Origin: CBDCNP01 sp965222425
GTDB taxonomy: Bacteria > Acidobacteriota > Vicinamibacteria > Marinacidobacterales > DATDRI01
Length of the DNA stretch: 64,000 nt
NCBI GenBank assembly: GCA_965222425.1
Contig: CBDCTW010000002.1
Coordinates: 1-64,000, forward strand
Reading direction: 5' to 3'
Part shown: in pieces, positions 17,995 through 27,503 of the stretch
Layout: each line of letters opens with the position of its first letter
Position numbering within the stretch: position 1 is the stretch's first letter
Notes under the pieces: model-generated
What the model was told of the DNA's origin: nothing
Databases searched by the model: none
The model's input: only the letters and a program-made list of their open reading frames with translations
Translations under genes and position numbers: made by a program

Positions 17995-19362
17995 CTACTT
18001 GGTCGCGATCGCCGCGTAGTCCTGATCGCCGAAGAGAAAGGCGTTGAGCTTACGGAAGTTGTCATTCAGCGTGCGCGCACCGGCATTTTCCGGAGAAACG
18101 CTGAGAAGCTTGACGCGCTCACTGACCGGACTCCGATACTCGATGATGACATCGCTGAAACCGCAGGATTGCAAGAGAAAATCCAGCGTCTCCGGGTGCA
18201 ACGGCTTCTGGTGGGTTAGGTCGCGGTAGAAGGACTCGATGAGGGCCAGAACACTCTTTATATTCACCGTCTCGAGAACGATTCTTCCACCCTTGCGCAA
18301 GGCTCGATGTGCGGCGGCCAGAGTTTCCCTGAGCATCGGCGGTGGTAGGTGCTCGACGACCTGAGCTGCGAAGATGCCGCCCAGCGAATCCGCTTCAACG
18401 GTCTTCAAATAGGTGAGAAGGTCTTGCTCCTCTACTGCCAGGCCTCGTTCCCGACAGGCGCTCACCATTTCGGCGTTATCGTCTACCCCGCGTGCGTCCA
18501 GCCCGACGTCACGAAGCAGCTCCAGGAACTCGCCCCCGCCGCAACCGAGCTCCACGATGGGGCCCTCACCGTTGAAGTGGCCTACGTACCCGGCAAGTCG
18601 ATCCCGAATCTCCGTCGATTCCCCTCGGAAACGATGCTCGAAGGCCACATACTCGGGTGCTTCAAAAGGATCCGCTGGCTTGACCGCCGCCGCACGCCGT
18701 CCGCGTGTCTCGGCTGTCGGCTCCATGGAGCGTCTGAGAGACTCAACTTCGGTCCGCGCCAAGTCGACGCCTGACATCATCGACTCTAGTTTCGACTGCG
18801 CTCTCTTGAGGCCGAGAGTGAGCGTCTCGACGCGTTTGTCCATCGCCTCCAGCAGAAGATCGTTTCGTGTGTTCCCCAATTGTGCGTAGAGTCGATCCTT
18901 GGCATCGGCAAGCCGGTCTACCCGTTGCGCGTAGCGAACGAGCGCCGACGAAAACTCACCTAGTCGAACCGCGTGCTGGTGTGCGGCCTCCATGTAGCGG
19001 TTGAGAAACTGCACGGTTAAGGAATTGAATGCTTGCTGACGCGCGAGTGCTTCTCGGAGCGGCGCCAGCTCGGGCTCGACGAGCCTTCGGACCGTTCGAC
19101 GCAGAAGTCTCTTGAGACCTCCTGGAACGGTTCGCTCGCCAGAGGGGCCGATCTCCCCGGTCTTTTCGACCTGGCCGATCTCCCCGATCTGCCACGACTC
19201 GCTCAGCTTGCTTAGCTGTGAAGGAATCTCGGGGTCCAAGCCGTATGGTAGATGGGCTTCTGCGAGCTCGTCGAGCCGCGCCAGGAGCTCGGCGTAGGTT
19301 CGTTCCTCCTCGGAAAGCTTCTGCTTTAGCTCACTGAGACCAGGAGCTTCTATCGAGGGCAT
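17995..19362 (-). CDS. SAM-dependent methyltransferase with N-terminal coiled coil
   Basis: 455 residues. The first 220 or so are predicted helical and coiled-coil, with a short low-complexity stretch IGEIGQVEKTGEIG near residue 60. The C-terminal part is a class I methyltransferase: motif I IVELGCGGGEFLELL, then AAQVVEHLPPPMLRETL and GGRIVLETVN. The layout resembles methyltransferases that cap or modify surface polysaccharides, but the substrate is not evident. The neighbouring 19391-19735 gene lies 28 nt upstream on the same strand. Confidence 0.8.
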   Translation of the reverse strand: MPSIEAPGLSELKQKLSEEERTYAELLARLDELAEAHLPYGLDPEIPSQLSKLSESWQIGEIGQVEKTGEIGPSGERTVPGGLKRLLRRTVRRLVEPELAPLREALARQQAFNSLTVQFLNRYMEAAHQHAVRLGEFSSALVRYAQRVDRLADAKDRLYAQLGNTRNDLLLEAMDKRVETLTLGLKRAQSKLESMMSGVDLARTEVESLRRSMEPTAETRGRRAAAVKPADPFEAPEYVAFEHRFRGESTEIRDRLAGYVGHFNGEGPIVELGCGGGEFLELLRDVGLDARGVDDNAEMVSACRERGLAVEEQDLLTYLKTVEADSLGGIFAAQVVEHLPPPMLRETLAAAHRALRKGGRIVLETVNIKSVLALIESFYRDLTHQKPLHPETLDFLLQSCGFSDVIIEYRSPVSERVKLLSVSPENAGARTLNDNFRKLNAFLFGDQDYAAIATK

Positions 19363-19390
19363 ACAGGGGCGTTTATGGGAGAAGCGCTCC

Positions 19391-19735
19391 TCATTGGTCG
19401 TCCTTTTTCTCCACCAGGTAATTGAGAATCACTTGATCTAGGCTCTGGTCCGACAAGACCGTATCATCCCGCAGAAGGTCGGTCGACTCGTCGAAGCGGC
19501 CTTGCCGGATCTCTTGGATCATCGTCTGGTGCTGGTCTTCCAAGAGCTTGACGATGGCCTTTTCGTCGTAGCCGTTTTTCATCATCTCCGAGTACGGAAG
19601 TCTGCGGCTGCCGAGGATCTCTCCTCCTTTGTATATCAGAGACTCGATGACAGGATTCTCGAGGCCTTTATCCTCGGTTTGGACATGAAATACTACACCC
19701 TTGTAGTTCACGTCGGTGTTGAAACCAGTGATCAT
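19391..19735 (-). CDS. Small conserved protein of unknown function
   Basis: 114 residues beginning MITGFNTDVNYKGVVFHVQT, then EDKGLENPVIESLIYKGGEI and a motif HQTMIQEIRQGRFDE. Proteins with this FHVQTEDKG start recur in environmental bacteria without known function (from memory). No signal peptide or membrane segment. ATG at 19735 was chosen over the upstream frame start at 19798 because the conserved region begins there. Likely co-transcribed with the methyltransferase gene. Confidence 0.7.
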   Translation of the reverse strand: MITGFNTDVNYKGVVFHVQTEDKGLENPVIESLIYKGGEILGSRRLPYSEMMKNGYDEKAIVKLLEDQHQTMIQEIRQGRFDESTDLLRDDTVLSDQSLDQVILNYLVEKKDDQ

Positions 19736-20104
19736 GGCGTACGAACACTTTCGGATCGACCGAGGGAGCGCACTCCGTTGTAGGAAGACACGCACCAACG
19801 CCCAGTCGGCAGCGACCCACTAGGATCCTGGGCTAAATGAAGCCCCTTCATCATTTTGCAACCCGTCCCCGGTCGTGTCAAGTAGACCGTCACGCCTTGA
19901 CACCCGCAGAACCCGTAGTCTATATTAGCCCGCTTCTTTCTGAATTGGCACATACTTACAGAGCCCTCAGCCAGCCGTCCCGCAGCCGCTTGTCGGCGGA
20001 GGGACCGAGCCGTGGGGGTGGGGCCCCGCAGCATTGATGTATGAGGGAGGCGCCAGGCGCGCGAGCGAGGAGTGAGCGCGCACTGATGCACTAGTTGTAA
20101 GGAC
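19736..20104. other. Divergent intergenic region upstream of nuoE
   Basis: 369 nt with no gene. It holds the probable nuoE-N promoter and a leader of about 170 nt that is GC-rich near its end, including GCGCGC repeats (about 20056-20081) able to pair. No tRNA or known riboswitch was recognised. Confidence 0.6.
19897..19926 (+). promoter_or_regulatory. Probable sigma70-type promoter of the nuoEFJKLMN operon
   Basis: TTGACA (19897-19902, perfect -35) and TATATT (19921-19926, one mismatch to TATAAT) are 18 nt apart, on the strand and side expected for nuoE. The start codon is about 170 nt downstream. Confidence 0.65.
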
Positions 20105-20578
20105 ATGACCTTCACTCCCGGGAATCAAGCGCGGTTCGAGAAGATTCTCGACCACTATCCCGCCGAGCATCGGCGCGCAGCACTGTTGCCCACGCTTTGG
20201 TTGGTTCAGGAACAGGAGGGTTACCTGAGCTCCTCGGCGATGGAGTACGTCGCTGGCCTGTTGGAGATTTCTCCCGTCCACGTATTAGAGACCGCCAGCT
20301 ACTACGACATGTTCCGGTTCCAACCACCCGGACGCCACGACCTTCGTTTGTGCATCAACCTTTCCTGTTCACTTCTGGGCGCACCTCGGATCCTCGATTG
20401 GCTTCGAGAACGATTGGGTATCGAACCAGGGGAGACGACGGCGGACGGGCGGTTGTCGCTCACGCCGGCGCAGTGTCTCGGTGCGTGCGAAAAGGCGCCG
20501 ATGATGCAGCTCAACGATCGCATCGAGGGTCATCTCAGCGAAGAGAAGCTGGCAGGTATTCTCTCCGAGCTCTCATGA
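20105..20578 (+). CDS. nuoE: NADH-quinone oxidoreductase subunit E
   Basis: 24-kDa-type subunit with a thioredoxin-like fold and [2Fe-2S] cluster N1a. The 157-residue protein has the ligands C83 and C88 (LCINLSCSL) and C124 and C128 (QCLGACEKAP). It starts the second nuo operon and overlaps nuoF by 4 nt. Confidence 0.95.
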   Translation: MTFTPGNQARFEKILDHYPAEHRRAALLPTLWLVQEQEGYLSSSAMEYVAGLLEISPVHVLETASYYDMFRFQPPGRHDLRLCINLSCSLLGAPRILDWLRERLGIEPGETTADGRLSLTPAQCLGACEKAPMMQLNDRIEGHLSEEKLAGILSELS

Positions 20579-21855
20579 CTTCGTCGTTCGAGCCCGTCCT
20601 AACCCGCAACGCCGGAGTTCCCGATTCTCAGAACGTCGACGTCTATCTCTCGCGAGGAGGTTATCAGGCGCTCCGCCGCGCCTTGTCTCAGCTCAGCCCA
20701 AACGAGCTTATCGAATTGGTCGAGCGTTCCGAGCTGCGCGGTCGAGGCGGCGCCGGGTTTCCAACCGGCGTGAAGTGGAGGTTCCTACCCAAAGATGTCC
20801 GGCCCCACTACATGATCTGTAACGCCGACGAAAGTGAGCCTGGCACTTTCAAGGATCGCTACTTGATGGAGAACGACCCGCACCTGATCATCGAAGGTTG
20901 CCTCCTCGCCGCCTACGCGGTCGAGGCGCGGGTCTGCTACATCTATATACGTGGAGAGTTTCGAGAGCAGGAGCGAATCCTGGAACGAGCGCTGGCCGAG
21001 GCGCGAGATCGCGGCTACGTTGGAAAGAACATCGAACGCTCCGGATTCGACTGCGAGTTGTATATTCACCGCGGTGCCGGCTCGTACGGGTGCGGTGAGG
21101 AAACCGCTCTGTTGGAATCGCTGGAGGGCAAGCGGGGTCTTCCCAGGGTCAAGCCGCCGTACCCGGCGAGCGTCGGGCTCTTCGGTTGTCCCACCGCCAT
21201 CAACAACGTGGAAACCTTGGCGAACTTGCCCTACATCGTGACACGGGGCGCCGACTGGTATCGTTCCATCGGCAGCAAGAAGAACACCGGCCCCAAGCTT
21301 TATTGCCTGAGCGGACACGTGCGGCGCCCGGGCGTTTACGAGCTGCCTCTCGGCGTGCCGATGCGAGAGCTCATCTTCGAGCATGGCGGAGGGATTCGGG
21401 GAGGCCATCGTCTCAAGGCGGTGGTCCCGGGAGGGTCTTCGGTTCCGGTGCTGACCGAGAAGCACTTGGACACCCGAATGGATTTCGACTCCTTGGTTGC
21501 GGCCGGTTCCATGCTGGGGTCGGCGGGAGTGATCGTCATGGACGAGACGACCTGCATGGTCTGGACCGCTGGGAAGCTCATGGAGTTCTATCGGCAGGAG
21601 TCCTGCGGTAAGTGCACGCCCTGCCGTGAAGGCACGGATTGGCTGGCGAGGATCTTGGATCGCATGGAAAAAGGTCAAGGACGGCCGGCAGACATCGCGC
21701 TTCTCTCGGATGTTTCCGATAACATCGCCGGCAAGTCGCTTTGTCCGTTCGGCGATGCCGCGGTTGCTCCGGTTATGAGCATGCTCGTACACTTCCGCGA
21801 AGAATACGAGCTGCACGTGCGGCGCCAGGGTTGCCCTGTCTCTGCGGTTCATTGA
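20575..21855 (+). CDS. nuoF: NADH-quinone oxidoreductase subunit F
   Basis: NADH- and FMN-binding subunit of complex I, 426 residues. LRGRGGAGFPTGVKW and ICNADESEPGTFKDR form the flavin and nucleotide site; ESCGKCTPCREGT with the later SLCPFGDAA gives the four Cys of cluster N3. The ATG at 20575 overlaps the nuoE stop (ATGA). A longer in-frame extension to 20197 lies entirely inside nuoE and is not used. Confidence 0.96.
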   Translation: MTSSFEPVLTRNAGVPDSQNVDVYLSRGGYQALRRALSQLSPNELIELVERSELRGRGGAGFPTGVKWRFLPKDVRPHYMICNADESEPGTFKDRYLMENDPHLIIEGCLLAAYAVEARVCYIYIRGEFREQERILERALAEARDRGYVGKNIERSGFDCELYIHRGAGSYGCGEETALLESLEGKRGLPRVKPPYPASVGLFGCPTAINNVETLANLPYIVTRGADWYRSIGSKKNTGPKLYCLSGHVRRPGVYELPLGVPMRELIFEHGGGIRGGHRLKAVVPGGSSVPVLTEKHLDTRMDFDSLVAAGSMLGSAGVIVMDETTCMVWTAGKLMEFYRQESCGKCTPCREGTDWLARILDRMEKGQGRPADIALLSDVSDNIAGKSLCPFGDAAVAPVMSMLVHFREEYELHVRRQGCPVSAVH

Positions 21856-21865
21856 GGTCCCTGCT

Positions 21866-22360
21866 TTGGAAAGCGCCATCTTCTACTTCTGTTCCGCGGT
21901 CTCCGTTGTGACGGCTCTGATGGTCGCGGCAAGCCGCCGTCCCGCTTACGGCGCGCTGGCGCTCATCGTCTGCCTTCTTGGTGTTGCCGGTCTGTACGCC
22001 CAGCTAGGAGCCACTTTTGTGGCTGCGGTTCAGATCATCGTTTACGCGGGAGCGGTTTTGATCGTGTTCTTGCTGGCGATCATGTTGCTCGGTCTCGGTG
22101 GCGATACGCCGTTCAAAGATCGTCCACCACGACTCGGCTGGGTGGCATTGCCGGTTGGGCTGGTCCTGTTCGTGGTCTTGGGGACGATCGTTGCTCGGAC
22201 TTCGCCCGCCGTCCCTGCTGAAACAATGGACGAAGCAATGAGGGGGACCGCGGCTCGCTTGGGTGAGTTCCTTCTCACCGACTACTTGGCGCCCTTCGAA
22301 GCGACCGCCATCCTTATTTTTGTGTCTCTGGTGGGTGCGACTTGGCTGGTGAGACGCTGA
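21866..22360 (+). CDS. nuoJ: NADH-quinone oxidoreductase subunit J
   Basis: 164-residue membrane subunit with five hydrophobic segments; YAQLGATFVAAVQIIVYAGA, the pi-bulge helix of NuoJ, is present. It uses a TTG start at 21866 with GAGG 8 nt upstream, 10 nt after nuoF. In most clusters nuoG, nuoH and nuoI stand between nuoF and nuoJ; here G and H lie in the other operon and I is absent. Confidence 0.93.
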   Translation: MESAIFYFCSAVSVVTALMVAASRRPAYGALALIVCLLGVAGLYAQLGATFVAAVQIIVYAGAVLIVFLLAIMLLGLGGDTPFKDRPPRLGWVALPVGLVLFVVLGTIVARTSPAVPAETMDEAMRGTAARLGEFLLTDYLAPFEATAILIFVSLVGATWLVRR

Positions 22361-22662
22361 TGGTTCCGGTCCAACATTACTTAATTGTTTCCGCACTCCT
22401 ATTCGCAATCGGGGCGACCGGGCTTCTCTTCCACCGCAACCTGGTAAGCATCTTCCTCTGCATCGAGCTCATGTTGAACGCGGTCAACCTCACTTTCGTG
22501 GCGTACTCCCGGTTGGCCGGCAACTTGGAAGGCCAGGCAATTGCGCTCATCGTCATCGTGGTGGCGGCTGCCGAAGCGGCGGTGGGTTTGGCCATCCTCA
22601 TCGCCTTGCATCGTCGACGGGAGACCCTGAACGTAGACGATCACGACCTTCTGAGGTACTGA
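22360..22662 (+). CDS. nuoK: NADH-quinone oxidoreductase subunit K
   Basis: 100-residue membrane subunit with three helices. FLCIELMLNAVNLTFVAY holds the conserved Glu, and a second Glu lies in VVAAAEAAVGLAIL. The ATG at 22360 shares one base with the nuoJ stop (TGATG); a TTG in frame at 22342 is less likely. Confidence 0.95.
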   Translation: MVPVQHYLIVSALLFAIGATGLLFHRNLVSIFLCIELMLNAVNLTFVAYSRLAGNLEGQAIALIVIVVAAAEAAVGLAILIALHRRRETLNVDDHDLLRY

Positions 22663-22675
22663 GGAGCAAACCCGA

Positions 22676-24577
22676 GTGGGAACCGCCCTCCGCCTTCTTC
22701 CTCTGATCCCTCTTATCCCGGCTCTATCGGCGCTCGTTTTGGCAGTCGCCGGGCGCCGCCTTGGCCGTTCCTCATCGGGAAGACTCGCTTGCGGAGCGGT
22801 GGGGGCCTCGTTCGCACTAGCGGTGATCGGTTTCGCCAACATACTCAGCATGGCCGAAGGCGAGCGTTCGGTCACGGTGGAGATTTTCGCTTGGATAGCC
22901 GCGGGCTCGTTCACCGCGAAGGCTGCCCTGGTGCTCGATCCTCTCTCGGGCATCACCGCCCTGGTCGTGACCGGCGTGGGGCTACTGATTCACGTGTACT
23001 CGCTCGGGTATATGAGCGAAGACAAAGACTTCTCTCGTTTCTTCGCCTACCTCAACCTTTTCACAGCAAGCATGTTGTTGCTGGTATTGGCTGAGAATCT
23101 TCTCTTGATGTTCGTCGGTTGGGAGGGCGTAGGGCTTTGCTCCTATCTTCTCATCGGCTTTTGGTTCGAGAAGAAAGCGGCGGTGGATGCGGGCATGAAG
23201 GCTTTCATCGTGAACCGCATCGGTGATGTCGGCTTTCTCCTCGGCATCCTAATGACCTTCTTGGTGTTTGGAACGGTGAGCTTCGGGGAGTTCCTTCCTT
23301 TGGCTCCGACTCAGGATACGGTTGTTTTGAGCACCATCGGGATTCTCCTCTTCGTAGGGGCGATCGGAAAGTCAGCGCAGATCCCACTCTATGTCTGGCT
23401 ACCCGACGCCATGGAAGGTCCTACACCAGTTTCTGCTTTCATCCACGCCGCCACCATGGTGACGGCGGGTGTCTACATGGTGGCGCGCACCGCGGCCTTG
23501 TACGCGGAGGCTCCATTGGCCCTTGCTCTCGTTGGTGCCATCGGAGCCGCCACCGCTCTGTACGCGGCGACCATCGCGCTCGCTCAGGATGACTTCAAGC
23601 GTATTCTCGCCTACTCCACGATTTCCCAGCTCGGCTACATGTTCCTCGCCTGCGGAGTGGGAGCGTTCGGCGCGGCCATGTTCCATCTCGTGACCCATGC
23701 CTTCTTCAAGGCGTTGTTGTTTCTCGTGGCGGGAAGCGTCATGCACGCGATGGCAGGCGAGAGCGATATTCGCAAGATGGGAGGACTCAAAGACAAGCTT
23801 CCCATCACTTACCGCACCTTCGTGATCGCAACGCTGGCCCTGGTGGGGATACCGCCGCTGGCGGGATTTTTCAGCAAAGACGCGGTGCTTTGGAGTGCAT
23901 TCCGCGGGGGATACACGTTGTTGTGGGCGGCCGGTGTCGCCGGTGTTTTCCTGACCGCCTTCTACATGGGCCGTGTCTGGGCGTTGGTGTTCGAGGGCCG
24001 CTTTCGAGGCAGCGCGGAAGAGGCGCGGCGCCTTCACGAGTCACCTCCGTCCATGACTTGGCCCCTGCGGCTGCTGGCGGCGGGGACGGTAACCGTCGGG
24101 TTCATCGGTGTTCCTTACTACAGTTGGATCGAGGGGTTCCTGGCTCCTTATCTTGCGGTGAAGAGAGCGGAGTCGAGCTCCCTTGCGGCGGAAGTCGGCT
24201 TGACGCTCTTGAACGTTCTGGTCGCGGTAGGCGGACTACTGGTGGCTCGATACTTTTACTTAGTCGACCGCGCTCTTCCCGAGCGCGTGGCGTCGGGCGC
24301 GGGTTCCTTGTATCGACTTGTCAAGGGCAAGTTCTGGATCGACGAGCTCTACAACGTCTTGCTGGTGCGTCCGTTCCTCTTTCTGTCGCGAGTGGTGCTC
24401 TGGCGATCGGTGGACAAGGCAATCGTGGACGGTTTCTTCAATGGATCGGGTCGTGTTGTACGTCTGAGTAGCGAGGTCTTCAGGCTCTCACAAGTGGGCA
24501 GCTTGCGGCTTTATCTCTTTGTTCTTTTCGGCGCGGCGATGGCGCTCATGGGTTGGATGGTACTGGGGAGCGTATGA
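22676..24577 (+). CDS. nuoL: NADH-quinone oxidoreductase subunit L
   Basis: Antiporter-like proton-pumping subunit, 633 residues and mostly transmembrane. It has the conserved FVGWEGVGLCSYLLIGFW, FIVNRIGDVGF, LPDAMEGPTPVSAFIHAATM and AYSTISQLGYMFLACG segments. The start is GTG at 22676 with GAGGAG 9 nt upstream. The C-terminal part contains the lateral helix region up to the final membrane segment. Confidence 0.95.
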   Translation: MGTALRLLPLIPLIPALSALVLAVAGRRLGRSSSGRLACGAVGASFALAVIGFANILSMAEGERSVTVEIFAWIAAGSFTAKAALVLDPLSGITALVVTGVGLLIHVYSLGYMSEDKDFSRFFAYLNLFTASMLLLVLAENLLLMFVGWEGVGLCSYLLIGFWFEKKAAVDAGMKAFIVNRIGDVGFLLGILMTFLVFGTVSFGEFLPLAPTQDTVVLSTIGILLFVGAIGKSAQIPLYVWLPDAMEGPTPVSAFIHAATMVTAGVYMVARTAALYAEAPLALALVGAIGAATALYAATIALAQDDFKRILAYSTISQLGYMFLACGVGAFGAAMFHLVTHAFFKALLFLVAGSVMHAMAGESDIRKMGGLKDKLPITYRTFVIATLALVGIPPLAGFFSKDAVLWSAFRGGYTLLWAAGVAGVFLTAFYMGRVWALVFEGRFRGSAEEARRLHESPPSMTWPLRLLAAGTVTVGFIGVPYYSWIEGFLAPYLAVKRAESSSLAAEVGLTLLNVLVAVGGLLVARYFYLVDRALPERVASGAGSLYRLVKGKFWIDELYNVLLVRPFLFLSRVVLWRSVDKAIVDGFFNGSGRVVRLSSEVFRLSQVGSLRLYLFVLFGAAMALMGWMVLGSV

Positions 24578-26061
24578 ATCTCTTGACATTCCTCATCGTC
24601 ACCCCGTTAGTCGGATCGATTGTCATTGGGATCCTCGGTCGATGGCCGGGCGCGGCCCGACGGGTCGCCCTAGTTTCTTCCCTTATCGTCTTTGCGTTGT
24701 CGCTACTATTGTGGGACCGATTCGATCCTTCCCGGGCCGACTACCAGTTCGTCGAGTCCTACCGATGGATTCCGAGCTTGGGAATTTCCTTTCTGTTGGG
24801 TGTCGATGGCGTGAGCTTGTTCATGGTGTTGCTCACGACGTTCCTGACGCCGCTCGCCATCCTTGCGAGCTGGGATTCGATCGAGGAGAAGGTCGGTGCA
24901 TTCTATGGACTCGTGTTGATTCTGGAATCCTTGATGGTCGGAGTCTTCGTCGCGCTCGACGTTTTCTTGTTCTACGTGTTTTGGGAAGCGGTGTTGATTC
25001 CGATGTATCTCCTCATCGGAGTTTGGGGGGGAGAGCGCCGTATCTACGCAGCCATCAAGTTCTTCCTCTTCACGATGGGCGGGAGTGTCTTGATGCTGGT
25101 GGCGATTATGTACTGCTACCACGTTCACGACTTGCAAAGCGGCGGGGGCAGCTTCGACATCCGGCTCTGGCAAGGACTGGTATTGAGCAGCGGTTTGCAG
25201 CGTTGGTTGTTCCTTGCTTTTTTCGCCGCCTTCGCGGTCAAGATACCACTCATTCCACTTCACACTTGGCTTCCCGATGCCCACGTGGAAGCGCCCACCG
25301 CGGGGAGCGTCATACTGGCTGGCATTCTTCTCAAAATGGGTGCCTATGGTCTCTTGAGATTCGCGATTCCGTTGTTTCCAGAAGGTGCTCGAGCTTACGC
25401 CCCGGCGATCTTGACCATTGCGGTAATCGGTATCGTATATGGGGCTCTGATGGCCTTGGTGCAGTCGGACGTCAAGAGACTGGTGGCCTATTCGAGCGTG
25501 AGTCACTTGGGCTTCGTCGTGCTCGGCATCTTTTCGTTCAATGTCGCGGGCGTGGAAGGCGCGATTTTTCTAATGATGAGTCACGGGTTATCCACCGGTG
25601 CCCTCTTCCTCCTGGTGGGAATGATCTACGAGCGTCGACACACCCGCTTGCTCTCTGAGTTCGGGGGGCTGAAGCGAATCATGCCTTTGTACGCAAGCCT
25701 CTTCCTGGTCGTACTCCTTTCATCGATGGGGTTGCCCGGGCTCAGTGGTTTCGTGGGAGAGTTCCTGATATTGCTGGGGGCTTTCCAAACCGCCAGACCG
25801 TATGCCGTTGCCGGTGCGGCCGGATTGGTGCTAACCGCCATATACCTTCTTTGGATGTACAAGCGGATGATGTTGGGAGAGGTCGACAATCCGGCCAACC
25901 TTGGCCTCCGGGACTTGAGCCCTCGCGAGGTAGCTATCTTGCTTCCGATCGTGGTCCTCATCGTGTGGATGGGAGTCGTTCCAGGCAGCTTCCTCCGCTC
26001 ACTCGACGGAACGGTGGAGCTTTTCGTTTCCCGGGCGATGGGCGTTTCCGGCATCGAATAA
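24574..26061 (+). CDS. nuoM: NADH-quinone oxidoreductase subunit M
   Basis: Antiporter-like subunit, 495 residues. FYVFWEAVLIPMYLLIGVWG, KIPLIPLHTWLPDAHVEAPT and YSSVSHLGFVVLGIFSFN are family hallmarks. The ATG at 24574 overlaps the nuoL stop (ATGA). Confidence 0.95.
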   Translation: MNLLTFLIVTPLVGSIVIGILGRWPGAARRVALVSSLIVFALSLLLWDRFDPSRADYQFVESYRWIPSLGISFLLGVDGVSLFMVLLTTFLTPLAILASWDSIEEKVGAFYGLVLILESLMVGVFVALDVFLFYVFWEAVLIPMYLLIGVWGGERRIYAAIKFFLFTMGGSVLMLVAIMYCYHVHDLQSGGGSFDIRLWQGLVLSSGLQRWLFLAFFAAFAVKIPLIPLHTWLPDAHVEAPTAGSVILAGILLKMGAYGLLRFAIPLFPEGARAYAPAILTIAVIGIVYGALMALVQSDVKRLVAYSSVSHLGFVVLGIFSFNVAGVEGAIFLMMSHGLSTGALFLLVGMIYERRHTRLLSEFGGLKRIMPLYASLFLVVLLSSMGLPGLSGFVGEFLILLGAFQTARPYAVAGAAGLVLTAIYLLWMYKRMMLGEVDNPANLGLRDLSPREVAILLPIVVLIVWMGVVPGSFLRSLDGTVELFVSRAMGVSGIE

Positions 26062-26082
26062 GAGGGATAGAGGGAATCCAAC

Positions 26083-27498
26083 ATGGCGGTGGGCGCACTG
26101 GTACCGGTTCTCATCTTGGTGGTCACGGCAGCGGTAATCGGAGTCGGGGGCGCCGGCCGCAGTCGTTTTCCCGCCGCCGGGCTTGCGTGGCTCGGTACCG
26201 TGGTCTGTATTCTGGCTGGCCTTCGTATGTGGGGTCACCGACTTCGCTCGTTCGGTATGGTGGACTCCGATGCCTTCAGTCTCTTCTTGAGTTTTATCGT
26301 ATTAACCGCTCTGGTTCTGAGCATCCCGGTCGCCAAGGTTGCTCTTGACCGTCAGCAAGAGCAAGCGCCGGCGTTTTATACGTTGGCTCTCCTAAGCGCG
26401 GCGGGAATGTTGCTCCTGGTGTCGACGCGGAACCTGGTTTTGATGTTCGTGGCTCTCGAGACGATGTCGGTGGGGGTTTATGTGCTCACCGGTTGGTCAC
26501 GCGAGCGGGGGTCGTCTGTCGAAGCCTCTTTGAAGTACTTCTTCTACGGAGTATTCGCCTCCTCTCTTTTCTTGTACGGCATCGCCCTTTTCTATGGGGC
26601 AGCGGGGAGTGCTGACCTCGCAAAGATCGAAGCCGCCCTCATCACCCGAGCTAGCCAAGCGGGGGTGCTTCCGGTTGTCGCTCTCGTGTTTCTACTGGTG
26701 GGCTTCGCGTACAAAGTCGCGGCGGTGCCGTTTCACATGTGGTCTCCGGACGTCTACCAGGGAGCCCCTACCGTGGTTACCGGCTTTATGGCGGTTGCGG
26801 TCAAGGCGGCTGCCTTCGGCGCCCTAATTCGTGTCACTGGCTCACTACTTTCTTTGAGCGATGAATGGAAGACCGTTCTGTGGTTGCTCGCGGTCCTCAG
26901 CATGACCGTCGGCAACTTGATAGCGATCGCGCAAGATAACATCAAACGCTTACTCGCTTACTCGGGCGTGGCGCATGCAGGCTACCTACTGGTAGGTCTG
27001 ATCGCGGGCGGTGTAGCGGGTAGGACCGCGGTTCTCTTCTATCTGGTGGGGTACATGTTCATGACCTTTGGAGCCTTCGCGGTAGCGATTACTCTCGGGA
27101 AGAGCGGGGAGGACAACTTGTCCATTCGAGGCTGGGGTGGGCTCGGTTGGAAGTACCCGCTCACGGGATTCGCGATGAGTGTTTTCATGCTATCGCTGGC
27201 CGGCATTCCGGCCACCGCGGGTTTCGTGGGGAAGTTTTATTTGTTCAGCGCGGCGATCGATGAGGGCTATATCGCATTGGTGTTGATCGCGGTCATCAAC
27301 ACCCTCGTCAGCGTTTACTACTATCTGCGTGTGGTCATGGTTTTGTATATGGGCTCTCCAGTGCCCGATCCGGGACTCCATTCCAGTTGGAATTTAAGAC
27401 TTCCGTTGTTGGTGAGCTCCTTGGCGGCGCTTGTCCTGGGGTTGTATCCGGGGCCGGTGATCTCTCTCGCTCGCCGCGCTGCCCTGGAGCTCTTTTAG
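26083..27498 (+). CDS. nuoN: NADH-quinone oxidoreductase subunit N
   Basis: Antiporter-like subunit, 471 residues with about 14 hydrophobic segments. ALETMSVGVYVLTGW, AAVPFHMWSPDVYQGAPT and LLAYSGVAHAGYLLVG identify it. It is the last gene of the operon; its stop is 5 nt from the stop of convergent selA, so no terminator fits between them. Confidence 0.95.
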   Translation: MAVGALVPVLILVVTAAVIGVGGAGRSRFPAAGLAWLGTVVCILAGLRMWGHRLRSFGMVDSDAFSLFLSFIVLTALVLSIPVAKVALDRQQEQAPAFYTLALLSAAGMLLLVSTRNLVLMFVALETMSVGVYVLTGWSRERGSSVEASLKYFFYGVFASSLFLYGIALFYGAAGSADLAKIEAALITRASQAGVLPVVALVFLLVGFAYKVAAVPFHMWSPDVYQGAPTVVTGFMAVAVKAAAFGALIRVTGSLLSLSDEWKTVLWLLAVLSMTVGNLIAIAQDNIKRLLAYSGVAHAGYLLVGLIAGGVAGRTAVLFYLVGYMFMTFGAFAVAITLGKSGEDNLSIRGWGGLGWKYPLTGFAMSVFMLSLAGIPATAGFVGKFYLFSAAIDEGYIALVLIAVINTLVSVYYYLRVVMVLYMGSPVPDPGLHSSWNLRLPLLVSSLAALVLGLYPGPVISLARRAALELF

Positions 27499-27503
27499 AT
27501 CCG

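Noticed and set aside
19736..20104. Possible riboswitch or small RNA in the long nuoE leader
   Set aside because: No conserved aptamer elements were recognised; only GC-rich repeats able to pair, which is not enough for a call.
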